A stretch of 24,888 nt of DNA from Candidatus Helarchaeota archaeon (GCA_013375355.1 JABXJV010000488.1:1-24888); one strand, 5' to 3'; positions 7,322 through 15,137 are shown, counted from the first letter of the stretch. Numbers and translations are program-made. Notes: a model not told the origin generated them from the sequence alone.

Positions 7322-9760
7322 TTAGTCTTTCTTCTCCATTTTATCCAGTATTTCTTTTAATATTAGATCTTTTTGCCTATCTCGCAGAAATTGTTTAATA
7401 TTTGGAATCCAAGTTTGCCATTCTGGATACATTCGGCCTTTAAATGTCATTGGGGTTGGTATATCTTCGGAAAGTTCTTTTCCTTCTTCTTTTTTACGTT
7501 TCCGTATTTCGAGTATTTTTTCGTATTGCATGTTTTTGGGTAACATCTGAAACCGTTCGAATTGATATCCAAAAATTGCTCTTCCTTGAGTCGCCGAGCG
7601 AATTTCATCTGCTATTCCTAATCCCTTTTTTACGGCTACTGCTTCTGATGCAGGCAATTCTGCTTGAATCTCAGCTGTTTTTGCCACTTGTTTGGTATCT
7701 ACAACCTTGCCTCGATGTTGTGTTAAGATTGTCATAATCTGTCCCATATAATCAACGGGTACCTTGATATCAATACGTAATATAGGTTCGAACAGCGCAG
7801 GATTTGCTGTAAGAAATGCGATTCCAAGTGCTGAAACAGTCATTACAAAGATTTGTCCAAACCTAGTATGGGTAGGATCCTCGTGGACAGTGGCATCGGT
7901 AACAACGGCTCTAATTCCGAATCCCGGTTCATTGGCGAGGTTAGCTTTAAAACAAAAATCTTCAAATGTTGAAACTATATAAGATTTAATTCGATCTAAC
8001 CGTTGAACTCCAGTAGATCCATTTACTAGAATATTTGTCCCTGAAATTGTCCAAATTCTACGCGCTTCTTTTTTATCCCAGCCTGCTTCTTCGCGTAAAA
8101 TTTTTGCTCGTTCTTTAATATCTTGATACTCAGTAATTTTTCCCTCACGAATAATCGCCAATGTTTCTTTATTCAAAGGTTCGATATATAATTTGAGCTT
8201 ATTATGCCCTTCTGAACATTTAGTTCTAATTTCTATACTACGATCTAATGGTGTTTCGTAATAGACGGTTATTGGAGTTGAGATTTTTATTGGAATTTCA
8301 TCTTGGATTCGCTCGGTTATGATTTCAAGTTGTAGAGGATCAATTCCACTTAAAATATACTCACCGCTCTCTTGATCTTTCCTAAAAGTAGCAGTAGGGT
8401 CAGCAAGAACCCACTTAGATACTACATCACCCAATTTTGCCAAGTCTTCTGGTTTCTCTGGTTTGATACTTTGACTTACAACTGCGTCTGAGGCGTAAAC
8501 TATCTCTTCAAACCCTGGTAATTCATCATCTTTCATTTTTTCTGAAACAAATGTTTCACCAGCTGGATGAATTTCGGGTAATTCCATTGCAAATAAATTT
8601 CCAGCCGGAATCTCATCAACAGGTAGAATTGAATCTATCTCTTGGACTCCAAGCCTCCGAATTCTAATGGATTTTTTAGCATTCTTCAAATATATACTGT
8701 CTCCAGTTCGTAAAGATCCACTCCAAATTCTTCCAATTAAAGTTGTTCGTTTAGTTTTAGGATGAATAAAAAGCTTAGTAATCATACCAAGTAGAGGACC
8801 ATCTTTTCTTATATTTATTAAAGCCCAGCCCAACCATTTTTCTATGTCATCTTTAAATTCTGAAGCATCTTTAGCGTCTTTTACAGAGAGTGCCTTTTTA
8901 AGATCTCCACTCCAGATCTTAATCATTCGATATTTTTGTGCTTCTATAGGACTGGGTAAATGGTTTATAATTACTTCTAATAATGCTTCATCTAATGGTA
9001 AATTTTCCTTTAACCATCTAATTGGTTCCTTATCGTTTTTTTCTATAGATTCTCGATATTTGTCCATAACAATTTTGGCATTTAAGTTCTTTTTTTGTAA
9101 CATTGGAATAGTAAAAGCCCAGCCATCTTTTGCTGAACCAAAAATTACATGTCCTTTTGCTGGATCCACAGTCCATTTCCCTTTAAAGGGCTCTGGAGAA
9201 ACTTCTTCTATGTGGGAATTTACTTCTGCAATTATTGCCTCGAATTTTTTGGTGATTTCCTCAGGTGGGAGTTTTAATTCTCTTATTAGGCGGTCAACTT
9301 TATTAATAAAAAGAACAGGTCTACACCATTCATTTCCAACGGAAAGGCCAATATTTGTTATTGTTTGAGTCATAATACCTTCTAAAGCGTCAACGAGGAT
9401 GACTGCACCGTCTGAACCTCTTAGGGCACGAGAAACTTCTCCTGTAAAACTAATATGTCCCGGAGTATCATTTATTTCTAAAAGATACGTCTTTCCTTCA
9501 TAATCATAATTTAAGAGCACAACACTAGTAAATATTGTGATGCCTCTTTCTTGTTCTTCTTCATCATAATCAGTTAATCTTTTTTCTCCTTCATATTCCG
9601 CTGACATAAGCCCAGCTCTTCCCATTAAATAATCACAAGCAGTACTTTTTCCATGATCAATATGGGCTACTATAGAGAAGATTCTGCGCTGTTCTAGTGG
9701 ATGTTCTTTAATCATCCTTTGAATTTCAGCTGCATTTTTTACTTTAACCAATTTATTCAC
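7322..9760 (-). CDS. EF-2-like translational GTPase, divergent paralogue type
   Basis: This 812-residue protein has the EF-2 architecture. The GTPase domain has AHIDHGKS (32-39), RGITI (72-76), DTPGH (98-102) and NKVD (153-156), followed by the beta-barrel and domains III-V. It differs from normal archaeal EF-2 in several ways. The P-loop ends in GKST instead of GKTT, and HVDF after DTPG is replaced by HISF. The diphthamide loop of domain IV reads DATVHEDPTHTRFGQ (622-636). His631 is kept, but the expected HRGPAQ/HRGGGQ is replaced by HTRFGQ. There is also a C-terminal extension of about 45 residues after the usual IRKRK ending. Two EF-2 types, one with a degenerate diphthamide region, are known in Asgard archaea. 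This gene looks like the second type. The start is GTG at 9760, because the nearby ATG is followed directly by TGA. It heads the valS/tRNA unit. Confidence 0.85.
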   Translation of the reverse strand: MNKLVKVKNAAEIQRMIKEHPLEQRRIFSIVAHIDHGKSTACDYLMGRAGLMSAEYEGEKRLTDYDEEEQERGITIFTSVVLLNYDYEGKTYLLEINDTPGHISFTGEVSRALRGSDGAVILVDALEGIMTQTITNIGLSVGNEWCRPVLFINKVDRLIRELKLPPEEITKKFEAIIAEVNSHIEEVSPEPFKGKWTVDPAKGHVIFGSAKDGWAFTIPMLQKKNLNAKIVMDKYRESIEKNDKEPIRWLKENLPLDEALLEVIINHLPSPIEAQKYRMIKIWSGDLKKALSVKDAKDASEFKDDIEKWLGWALINIRKDGPLLGMITKLFIHPKTKRTTLIGRIWSGSLRTGDSIYLKNAKKSIRIRRLGVQEIDSILPVDEIPAGNLFAMELPEIHPAGETFVSEKMKDDELPGFEEIVYASDAVVSQSIKPEKPEDLAKLGDVVSKWVLADPTATFRKDQESGEYILSGIDPLQLEIITERIQDEIPIKISTPITVYYETPLDRSIEIRTKCSEGHNKLKLYIEPLNKETLAIIREGKITEYQDIKERAKILREEAGWDKKEARRIWTISGTNILVNGSTGVQRLDRIKSYIVSTFEDFCFKANLANEPGFGIRAVVTDATVHEDPTHTRFGQIFVMTVSALGIAFLTANPALFEPILRIDIKVPVDYMGQIMTILTQHRGKVVDTKQVAKTAEIQAELPASEAVAVKKGLGIADEIRSATQGRAIFGYQFERFQMLPKNMQYEKILEIRKRKKEEGKELSEDIPTPMTFKGRMYPEWQTWIPNIKQFLRDRQKDLILKEILDKMEKKD

Positions 9761-9846
9761 ATTTCTTTTTTCTAGGATATAGTCTAATTTTTTGTTGGGA
9801 TATAAAATGTAATATGATTAACAAAAAAGTTAGTTATTACATTCAA

Positions 9847-9886
9847 GAGATATTATTCTCTAATGTATCTTTTTTTAAAGATACAA
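9847..9886. promoter_or_regulatory. Two inverted repeats in the divergent EF-2-like/selB promoter region
   Basis: TGTATCTTT (9865-9873) and AAAGATACA (9878-9886) form a perfect 9-bp inverted repeat around TTTT. Just upstream, AGAGA (9847-9851) and TCTCT (9858-9862) form a 5-bp repeat. They sit between the divergent starts at 9760 and 9960, so they could be operators or a short RNA hairpin. No function is established. Confidence 0.4.
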
Positions 9887-9910
9887 TTTAAGATAATAAA
9901 TTATCAAGTG

Positions 9911-9918
9911 TTTATAAA
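9911..9918 (+). promoter_or_regulatory. TATA box for the selB-SepSecS operon
   Basis: TTTATAAA lies about 45 bases before the selB ATG, which places transcription start near 9940 at the usual archaeal spacing. Confidence 0.5.
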
Positions 9919-9959
9919 TGTTAATAATCTATCTCCGATATTTAGAGAATTGATAATCA

Positions 9960-11366
9960 ATGAATACTTCTAAAAAAATAATCAATGTAGTGCTATTAGG
10001 TCACATTGACCATGGCAAAACAAAATTAGCAGAAATATTAAGTGAAAAAATATCAACAGCTGGATTAGACAAACATCCCGAAGAAAAAAAGCGGGGTATA
10101 TCGATTGATATAGGCTTTACTGCATTTGAACTTAATGAATATTTAATTACACTCGTCGATGCACCTGGCCATGCAGATTTAATAAGGAATGTTGTTGCTG
10201 CATCTTCTATTTCTGATGCCGCAATTCTTGTTATAGCAGCTGATGAAGGTCCTATGATACAAACTGGAGAACATATAGTAATATTGGATAGTTTTAAAAT
10301 TCACAATGTAATAATTGCTCTCAATAAAATCGATTTGGTAAAAGAAAAAGAAATTAAAAAAAGAATAGATGAAATTAGAAATTTATTAAAGGAGACCAGT
10401 TTTCCCAATGCTCCTATAATTCCGATATCTGCAGAAAAAAGTGCTGGAATTGACGAATTAAAAGAATCTTTATATACTATTCTCTCTCCTCCTACTCGTC
10501 ATGTTGAAGGACCTTTTAAAATGCCAATTGATCATGCCTTCCCAATCAAAGGAACAGGAACTGTCATTACTGGGACTATTCATCGCGGAATGATTACGAT
10601 AGGCGATAAAATTGAGATTAACCCCTTGAAAATTCTAGGAAAAATAAAAGGAATTCAAATTTTTAAAGAACCTGTTCAATCAGCGAAGGCAGGAGATCGT
10701 GTAGGGTTAGCAATTCCGGGATTAGATTATCATAGAATTTCCCGAGGGTATTATGCTTGTTCTCCAAACAGTCTTAAAATATCTAAAAATTTAATTATAA
10801 AGGGTAAAGTTAACCCTCTTTTTAAAAAAACTATTAAATCAGGTATTAGAGTTCATATCACGATTGGCATGCCCACAATTTCTGCTCTTATTTATCCATT
10901 TAAAATTGAAAATTCTAAAAACATATTATTAGAAAAAATAGTCTCAAATGAAGAATTTTATGCTTATTTAAAATTAGACAAACCCGTAACTACAGAAAAG
11001 GGGGAACAAACTCTAATTTCTCGTCTGGAACTTCCTCCAACTACATTAAGAATTATTGGAAATGGTCTTATTGAGGATACAGATCCAACTGATATCGAAT
11101 TATATACACTATCTAAGCGAAAAGGAACTTTAAGATCAATAAAAGATCAAAATGATATAGTTGTTAGATATGTTATAGATGGTTTATCTCAAAGTAAATT
11201 CGGAGCAGAAAAACTGTTAAATAAAGAAATTAATACTGAAAATGGAAAAATAGGCAGAATTATTTCACCTTTTGGAACGAAAGGTGCCGTTACAGCAAAG
11301 TTTAAACAAAAACCAGATGAAAATATGATAGTATATTTTAAAAAATATAAAAAGGTTAAAATATGA
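9960..11366 (+). CDS. selB: Selenocysteine-specific elongation factor SelB
   Basis: This 468-residue GTPase delivers Sec-tRNA to ribosomes at UGA codons. It has the EF-Tu-like order GHIDHGKT (14-21), RGISIDIGF (45-53, a SelB/eEFSec hallmark in place of the EF-Tu sequence), DAPGH (67-71) and NKID (122-125), followed by barrel domains including FPIKGTGTVITGT. The C-terminal domain IV (about 380-468) contains GKIGRIISPFGTKG, as in archaeal and eukaryotic factors. It lacks the winged-helix repeats that bind bacterial SECIS hairpins, so a separate SECIS-binding protein is expected. The stop overlaps the start of the next gene (ATGA), which indicates coupled translation with SepSecS. eIF2-gamma is the nearest alternative, but ISIDIGF and the neighbours argue against it. 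Confidence 0.93.
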   Translation: MNTSKKIINVVLLGHIDHGKTKLAEILSEKISTAGLDKHPEEKKRGISIDIGFTAFELNEYLITLVDAPGHADLIRNVVAASSISDAAILVIAADEGPMIQTGEHIVILDSFKIHNVIIALNKIDLVKEKEIKKRIDEIRNLLKETSFPNAPIIPISAEKSAGIDELKESLYTILSPPTRHVEGPFKMPIDHAFPIKGTGTVITGTIHRGMITIGDKIEINPLKILGKIKGIQIFKEPVQSAKAGDRVGLAIPGLDYHRISRGYYACSPNSLKISKNLIIKGKVNPLFKKTIKSGIRVHITIGMPTISALIYPFKIENSKNILLEKIVSNEEFYAYLKLDKPVTTEKGEQTLISRLELPPTTLRIIGNGLIEDTDPTDIELYTLSKRKGTLRSIKDQNDIVVRYVIDGLSQSKFGAEKLLNKEINTENGKIGRIISPFGTKGAVTAKFKQKPDENMIVYFKKYKKVKI

Positions 11367-12685
11367 AAGATTTAGAAAAATATTTTCGTAATATCATTCC
11401 AGATCATATGTTAAATCGTGGTATTACGGTATTAGAGACTTATTTAAAGCCTATAAGAATTTTATTGGAACAAAGAAAAATACCTGAAGAAGGTTGGAAT
11501 GAGGAGTCTATCAGACTTTTTTTTAAATTACTCTCACTAATGGATACTGATAAAGACCCCATCGCTGCTCGAGTTGGTGAAAGAGAAGCAAGAATGGCAT
11601 CTCCATATATTGCAGAATTAGCACAAGGATTTTGCCATGGAATTGGAAGAAGCGGGGTTATTGCAACTTCTCAACCAAAGGCACCTGGTGGATCTATCAT
11701 GTATAACATAGCAAATAGGCTTGCATTAAATGCAATAAAAAAATTTGGAGTTCCAAATGCAAATGGGGCTATAGTTTTTCCATTAGCAACAGGCATGTCA
11801 ATTGCTTTAGCATTGGCAGCGGCTAGAGATATCACAAAATGTAAGAAGGTAGTATTTCCAAGACTAGATCATAAATCACCTTTAAAAGCTATTAGATTAG
11901 TCGGTCTAACTCCAGTTATAGTGGAAGGACAAATTTATGGAGATGCAGTTCGAATTTCACCTGAAATTATAGAAAAAGCTATAGATGAAGAAACTGCGGC
12001 TATCTTATCTACAACTACATTCTTTCCACCTCGAGAAGCTGATGATATCAAAGCCATTGCAAAGATAGCAGAAGAACATCAAATTCCTCATATAATTAAT
12101 AATGCATATGGGGTACAAAGCAGAAGTCTAATGAAAAAAATACAAGGGGCAATAGACGCTGGTAGGGTTGATGCATTTATCCAAAGCATAGATAAAAACT
12201 TTTTAGCTCCCGTTGGTGGTGCAATAGTTGCTTCTCCCGATAAGGATTTCTTGGAAAAAATTAACCAGTCGTATGCAGGTAGAGGAGGTGCAGCACCAAT
12301 TGTTCAGTTTTTAGCAGCAATCTTAACACTAGGAGTGAAGGGATATGAAAGATTACGTGATGAACAGGAGGAGAATTTGAAATTATTAAAGGAATTACTT
12401 CTCAAAACAGTAGAAAAATATGGTGAAAGAATTTTAGAAGTGGAAAATCCAGTAGCAGTCGCAATATCAATGACCAAAAGGGATCCTCAAAAAGTAGGAG
12501 CCGCATTGTATTCTCTTAGAGCCACCGGTCCGAGAGCTCCATCACTTAAAGACTGGGGATCATGCATTAACGAATATATATGCCCTTATTTGGTGCTGAA
12601 TGCGGCAATTGGCGTAAAAAAATCTGATATTATACAAATTAATGAGAAATTAGAAAAAGCACTCCAACAAATAAAACCTAATTAG
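11363..12685 (+). CDS. spcS: O-phosphoseryl-tRNA(Sec) selenium transferase (SepSecS)
   Basis: This 440-residue PLP enzyme turns O-phosphoseryl-tRNA(Sec) into Sec-tRNA(Sec) using selenophosphate, the last step of the archaeal/eukaryotic Sec pathway. Family motifs are VGEREAR (71-77), FCHGIGRSG (90-98), SQPKAPGGS (103-111), PRLDHKSP (166-173), NNAYG (246-250), and QSIDKNFLAPVGGA (274-287) with the Schiff-base lysine at Lys278. GRGG in the later part supplies the phosphate-binding Arg. The length matches archaeal SepSecS. Its start codon lies inside the selB stop, so the two are a translationally coupled pair. The tRNA it acts on is encoded 77 bases downstream. The kinase PSTK and a standard selenophosphate synthetase are not in this window. 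Confidence 0.93.
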   Translation: MKDLEKYFRNIIPDHMLNRGITVLETYLKPIRILLEQRKIPEEGWNEESIRLFFKLLSLMDTDKDPIAARVGEREARMASPYIAELAQGFCHGIGRSGVIATSQPKAPGGSIMYNIANRLALNAIKKFGVPNANGAIVFPLATGMSIALALAAARDITKCKKVVFPRLDHKSPLKAIRLVGLTPVIVEGQIYGDAVRISPEIIEKAIDEETAAILSTTTFFPPREADDIKAIAKIAEEHQIPHIINNAYGVQSRSLMKKIQGAIDAGRVDAFIQSIDKNFLAPVGGAIVASPDKDFLEKINQSYAGRGGAAPIVQFLAAILTLGVKGYERLRDEQEENLKLLKELLLKTVEKYGERILEVENPVAVAISMTKRDPQKVGAALYSLRATGPRAPSLKDWGSCINEYICPYLVLNAAIGVKKSDIIQINEKLEKALQQIKPN

Positions 12686-12734
12686 TTTAGAACTATTATT
12701 CCTAAAAAAATAATTTATAATAAAAATCAAGTTC

Positions 12735-12742
12735 TTTATATG
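12735..12742 (+). promoter_or_regulatory. TATA box for tRNA-Sec
   Basis: TTTATATG is centred about 25 bases before the tRNA 5' end. This suggests an own promoter with little or no leader, besides read-through from the selB operon. Confidence 0.45.
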
Positions 12743-12762
12743 AGTAATTTAAGTAATTTTAT

Positions 12763-12854
12763 GGCAGACTGTGCTGTTGGTGGTCCAGCAGTCCGGACTT
12801 CAGATCCGGGATACTCGAGAGAGTATGGGGTTCGATTCCCCCAGTCCGCCGCCA
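12763..12854 (+). tRNA. selC: tRNA-Sec(UCA)
   Basis: This is the long archaeal tRNA-Sec. It has a 9-bp acceptor GGCAGACUG/CAGUCCGCC, UG linker, 7-bp D-stem CUGUUGG/CCAGCAG with the 4-base loop UGGU, and anticodon stem CCGGA/UCCGG. The loop CUUCAGA holds anticodon UCA. The long variable arm is AUACUC-GAGA-GAGUAU. The T-stem is 4 bp (GGGG/CCCC) with loop UUCGAUU, the discriminator is G, and CCA is encoded (12852-12854). The 9/4 acceptor/T-stem split and the 7-bp D-stem are archaeal features. A4 faces C, so the acceptor has one mismatch. No intron is present. It lies between SepSecS and the PurM-like gene, all on the same strand. Confidence 0.96.
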
Positions 12855-12879
12855 ATTCTTCTTTTTGGTGTGATTTAAA

Positions 12880-13866
12880 TTGAATCTTGAAGTAATAGCA
12901 GAATCCATTAGAAATTTTGATGGTGTAAAGAGAAAAAAAGGCATAGCTATTTCAATTAAACCCTTAGAAGAAACATTAAATTTGGGAAATGCAAAGGTAA
13001 TAAAATCTTTTGGTGAAGATGCTGCTGTTTTTGAAGTGCCGAATTATGATAATGATTATTTCCTATTAGCTATGGATGGTATGTGGGATAAATTAGTTGA
13101 AGCTGACCCATGGTTAGCGGGATATTTTTCGATTTTAGTAAATGTTAATGATATTGTTGTTAAAGGAGGAACACCATTGGCTTTATTAAATATAATATCT
13201 ACTACTGATGATTCATTTACAAGAGAAATGATGGATGGAATTGTAGAAGGTTGTAAGAAATTTTCTGTACCAATGGTAGGAGGACATTATCATCCAAGAG
13301 CCAATAATAATTCATTATCTGTTGCAATTTTGGGTAAAGTTAAAAAAACAGCAGTTTTATTTTCTGATTCTGCCGAGGTTGGCGATAGTATTTTAATGGG
13401 AATTGATATGGATGGCAGTTTTAATACAAAATTTAAATATGCTTTTAACACGACCCAGCATAAGAATCCATCTCAAATCAATAAAATTTTTCAAACATGG
13501 TGGGATATTACTCAAAAGGGTTTGGCATCGGCGGGTAAAGATATATCAAATCCTGGAATCTTAGGAACTTTGGGAATGTTATTAGATGCCAGTGAAAAAG
13601 GTGGACGAGTAAATATTTTAAACATTCCGAAACCCGACAATATAGACTTAGATACATGGTTAAAAGCATATCCTGGATATGGTGTAATATTTACATCCAA
13701 GAAAGAAAATGTGGAGGAAATTATAAGAATATATTCTAATTTTTCAATAACTACAAAAGAAATAGGCATTGTAGATGAGTCAAAGAAGTTAATTATTGAA
13801 AATGGAACTTCTAGTGTTGAGCTTTTTGATTTAACAAAAATTAATTTATCGGGCAAAAGTCATTAA
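12880..13866 (+). CDS. AIR-synthase/PurM-superfamily protein (methanogenesis marker 2 / SelD-like)
   Basis: This 328-residue protein belongs to the PurM/SelD/ThiL ATP-dependent superfamily. It is closest in pattern to the AIR-synthase-related group that includes methanogenesis marker protein 2. Motifs are SFGEDAAVFEV (43-53), MDGMWDKLVEADPWLAGY, LVNVNDIVVKGG (84-95), PMVGGHYHPR (about 130-139) and GMLLDAS in the C-terminal half. True selenophosphate synthetases carry a Gly-rich loop with a catalytic Cys or Sec at the N-terminus. Here that segment (about 20-40) has neither, so I do not call it SelD. The TTG start at 12880 is chosen because it gives the family's N-terminus (LEVIAESIRNFDGVKRK). 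It begins 25 bases after tRNA-Sec on the same strand. A link to selenium metabolism is inferred from position. Its stop overlaps the stop of the convergent NapH-like gene. Confidence 0.75.
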   Translation: MNLEVIAESIRNFDGVKRKKGIAISIKPLEETLNLGNAKVIKSFGEDAAVFEVPNYDNDYFLLAMDGMWDKLVEADPWLAGYFSILVNVNDIVVKGGTPLALLNIISTTDDSFTREMMDGIVEGCKKFSVPMVGGHYHPRANNNSLSVAILGKVKKTAVLFSDSAEVGDSILMGIDMDGSFNTKFKYAFNTTQHKNPSQINKIFQTWWDITQKGLASAGKDISNPGILGTLGMLLDASEKGGRVNILNIPKPDNIDLDTWLKAYPGYGVIFTSKKENVEEIIRIYSNFSITTKEIGIVDESKKLIIENGTSSVELFDLTKINLSGKSH

Positions 13867-14798
13867 ATAGGATAAAGTTTCAAAGCATTTTCTGGACATC
13901 TCTCAACACATTTAAGGCAATATGTGCATTTTTTATGTTGAATTTTATCATAAGGTAATTTTAAAATTGGTATATTCATAGGACAAACTTCAACGCAAAC
14001 TCTGCAGGCTTCTTTTAAACACCTAATCGGATCTCTCCTTAATCCAAACCATGAATATTCATTAAAATGTCCTAAAATAACACCTGTAGGACATAAATAT
14101 CGGCAAAAAACTAGTGGAATCCATATATTCATCATTAAAATTATTAATAGAAAGAAGATTTGTATCCATAAAAAAGCATCATTTGCGAAATAAGCTACAA
14201 TATCTCCTTCAAAAACAGGAAAAGTTCCATTTATTGATCTCCATGGAATTACAGAGATTAAAGTAACATAAGGATCCATTTGAGTATAGGGTCCATCACT
14301 AAATGGTCCAAGTGGTGCAGCTTGAGGTGAAGATGCTCGATTTAATCCAACCAACACACTAAGACCTAAAGAAATTAAAATTATTATATATGGTATGTTA
14401 GATAATAAATTTTCAGTTTCTTGTACTGGTTTTATTTTAGTTTGAGGAAAATAACCTATAATTTCTTGAATGAATCCAAATGGACAAACCCATGAACAAG
14501 TAGATCGTCCAAAAATAATACCAATTAAAAAAAGTAATCCTGCGATAAGATATGGAATAAGTGCATTAGAAATATAAAATTCAAGCATATTATAAGAACC
14601 TGAGATGTTAGAGAAAGGACCAGCAAAACTTTGTTCGATTGGTAGCACTATACCACTAATAGAAGACATTAAGAACAAACCGTAGGTGGAAGTAAATAAT
14701 CCAATATTTAATAATATGAAAAAAAAGATTTGAGAAGCTAGCCGAATCAATCTCAATCTATTTTTCCTCCAGAATGATCTAATTTCTTTTACCACCAC
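13863..14798 (-). CDS. NapH/NosR-like membrane polyferredoxin
   Basis: This 311-residue membrane iron-sulfur protein has about five to six TM segments (near 18-38, 40-56, 78-98, 135-153, 207-230). It has two membrane-associated CxxxCP motifs, C101-C105 and C232-C236, the pattern of the NapH/NosR 4Fe-4S family. Two C-terminal clusters follow: C260, C265, C268, C272 (first spacing longer than the usual CxxC) and C291-x2-C294-x2-C297-x3-C301. Such proteins pass electrons between the quinone pool or periplasmic partners and redox enzymes. No partner enzyme is encoded nearby, so the pathway is unknown. The start is GTG at 14798, preceded by a GGAAGGA ribosome-binding site. The final TAA overlaps the stop of the PurM-like gene on the other strand. 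Confidence 0.85.
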   Translation of the reverse strand: MVVKEIRSFWRKNRLRLIRLASQIFFFILLNIGLFTSTYGLFLMSSISGIVLPIEQSFAGPFSNISGSYNMLEFYISNALIPYLIAGLLFLIGIIFGRSTCSWVCPFGFIQEIIGYFPQTKIKPVQETENLLSNIPYIIILISLGLSVLVGLNRASSPQAAPLGPFSDGPYTQMDPYVTLISVIPWRSINGTFPVFEGDIVAYFANDAFLWIQIFFLLIILMMNIWIPLVFCRYLCPTGVILGHFNEYSWFGLRRDPIRCLKEACRVCVEVCPMNIPILKLPYDKIQHKKCTYCLKCVERCPENALKLYPI

Positions 14799-14835
14799 TT
14801 ATTATCCTTCCACCATAAAAATCTGTTTAAAGATT

Positions 14836-14976
14836 CTAACTAAAAGCAAAAGATCTCAGCCATTTTAAAAAGAAAGTTAACATTTCATATTCTAAATCTT
14901 GATTAAGAGTATATCCGAATGCTAATAAGCTGAGAGCTATAATTAGGAGACTAAGCGAAATAATAATTTTTCTCAA
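14836..14976 (-). CDS. Possible 46-residue single-TM protein upstream of the NapH-like gene
   Basis: A short open frame begins at TTG 14976 and encodes a basic N-terminus (RKII), a hydrophobic segment (SLSLLIIALSLLAFGYTL) and an acidic then aromatic tail (QDLEYEMLTFFLKWLRSF). It ends 37 bases before the GTG of the NapH-like gene on the same strand, so the two could be cotranscribed. The frame extends upstream without ATG to a TGA. No good ribosome-binding site is visible, and this may be chance. Confidence 0.35.
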   Translation of the reverse strand: MRKIIISLSLLIIALSLLAFGYTLNQDLEYEMLTFFLKWLRSFAFS

Positions 14977-15024
14977 ATCATTACGCCAAATTTTTTTATT
15001 TTTTTTAAAAAGTCATTATGATAT

Positions 15025-15033
15025 TTTTTTATA
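15025..15033 (+). promoter_or_regulatory. Candidate TATA box for the box C/D sRNA
   Basis: TTTTTTATA lies about 30-35 bases before the start of the sRNA terminal stem, a normal archaeal promoter distance. The surrounding DNA is very T-rich, so support is modest. Confidence 0.35.
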
Positions 15034-15063
15034 CTTTGCATTTTAATATTTTTATTGCAGTAT

Positions 15064-15133
15064 AAAACCCGATGATGAGACTTGGACATCTGAAAACAAA
15101 AAATGATGACCCCATGCAGGTCTGGAGGGTTTT
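15064..15133 (+). ncRNA. Box C/D guide sRNA
   Basis: All parts of an archaeal C/D sRNA are present in order. The terminal stem is AAAACCC (15064-15070) with GGGTTTT (15127-15133). Box C is ATGATGA (15072-15078), the D' guide GACTTGGACAT (15079-15089), box D' CTGA (15090-15093), box C' ATGATGA (15103-15109), and the D guide CCCCATGCAGGT (15110-15121). Box D is CTGG (15122-15125), one base off the CTGA consensus. The D guide is complementary to ACCUGCAUG, which from memory occurs in archaeal 23S rRNA just after helix 69, near E. coli 1960-1968. The fifth-base rule would then place 2'-O-methylation on the G equivalent to about 1964. I could not assign the D' target. It runs against the Cys-rich gene at 15136. 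Confidence 0.8.
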
Positions 15134-15137
15134 TTTT
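15130..15137 (+). terminator. T-run terminator after the C/D sRNA
   Basis: Eight consecutive T follow the GGG of the terminal stem. This is a typical archaeal poly-T termination signal and lies exactly at the end of the RNA. Its last bases overlap the stop codon of the convergent gene. Confidence 0.45.

Noticed and set aside
12880..13866. Calling the PurM-like gene selD
   Set aside because: The N-terminal loop with catalytic Cys or Sec is absent and the motifs fit the marker-2-like group better.
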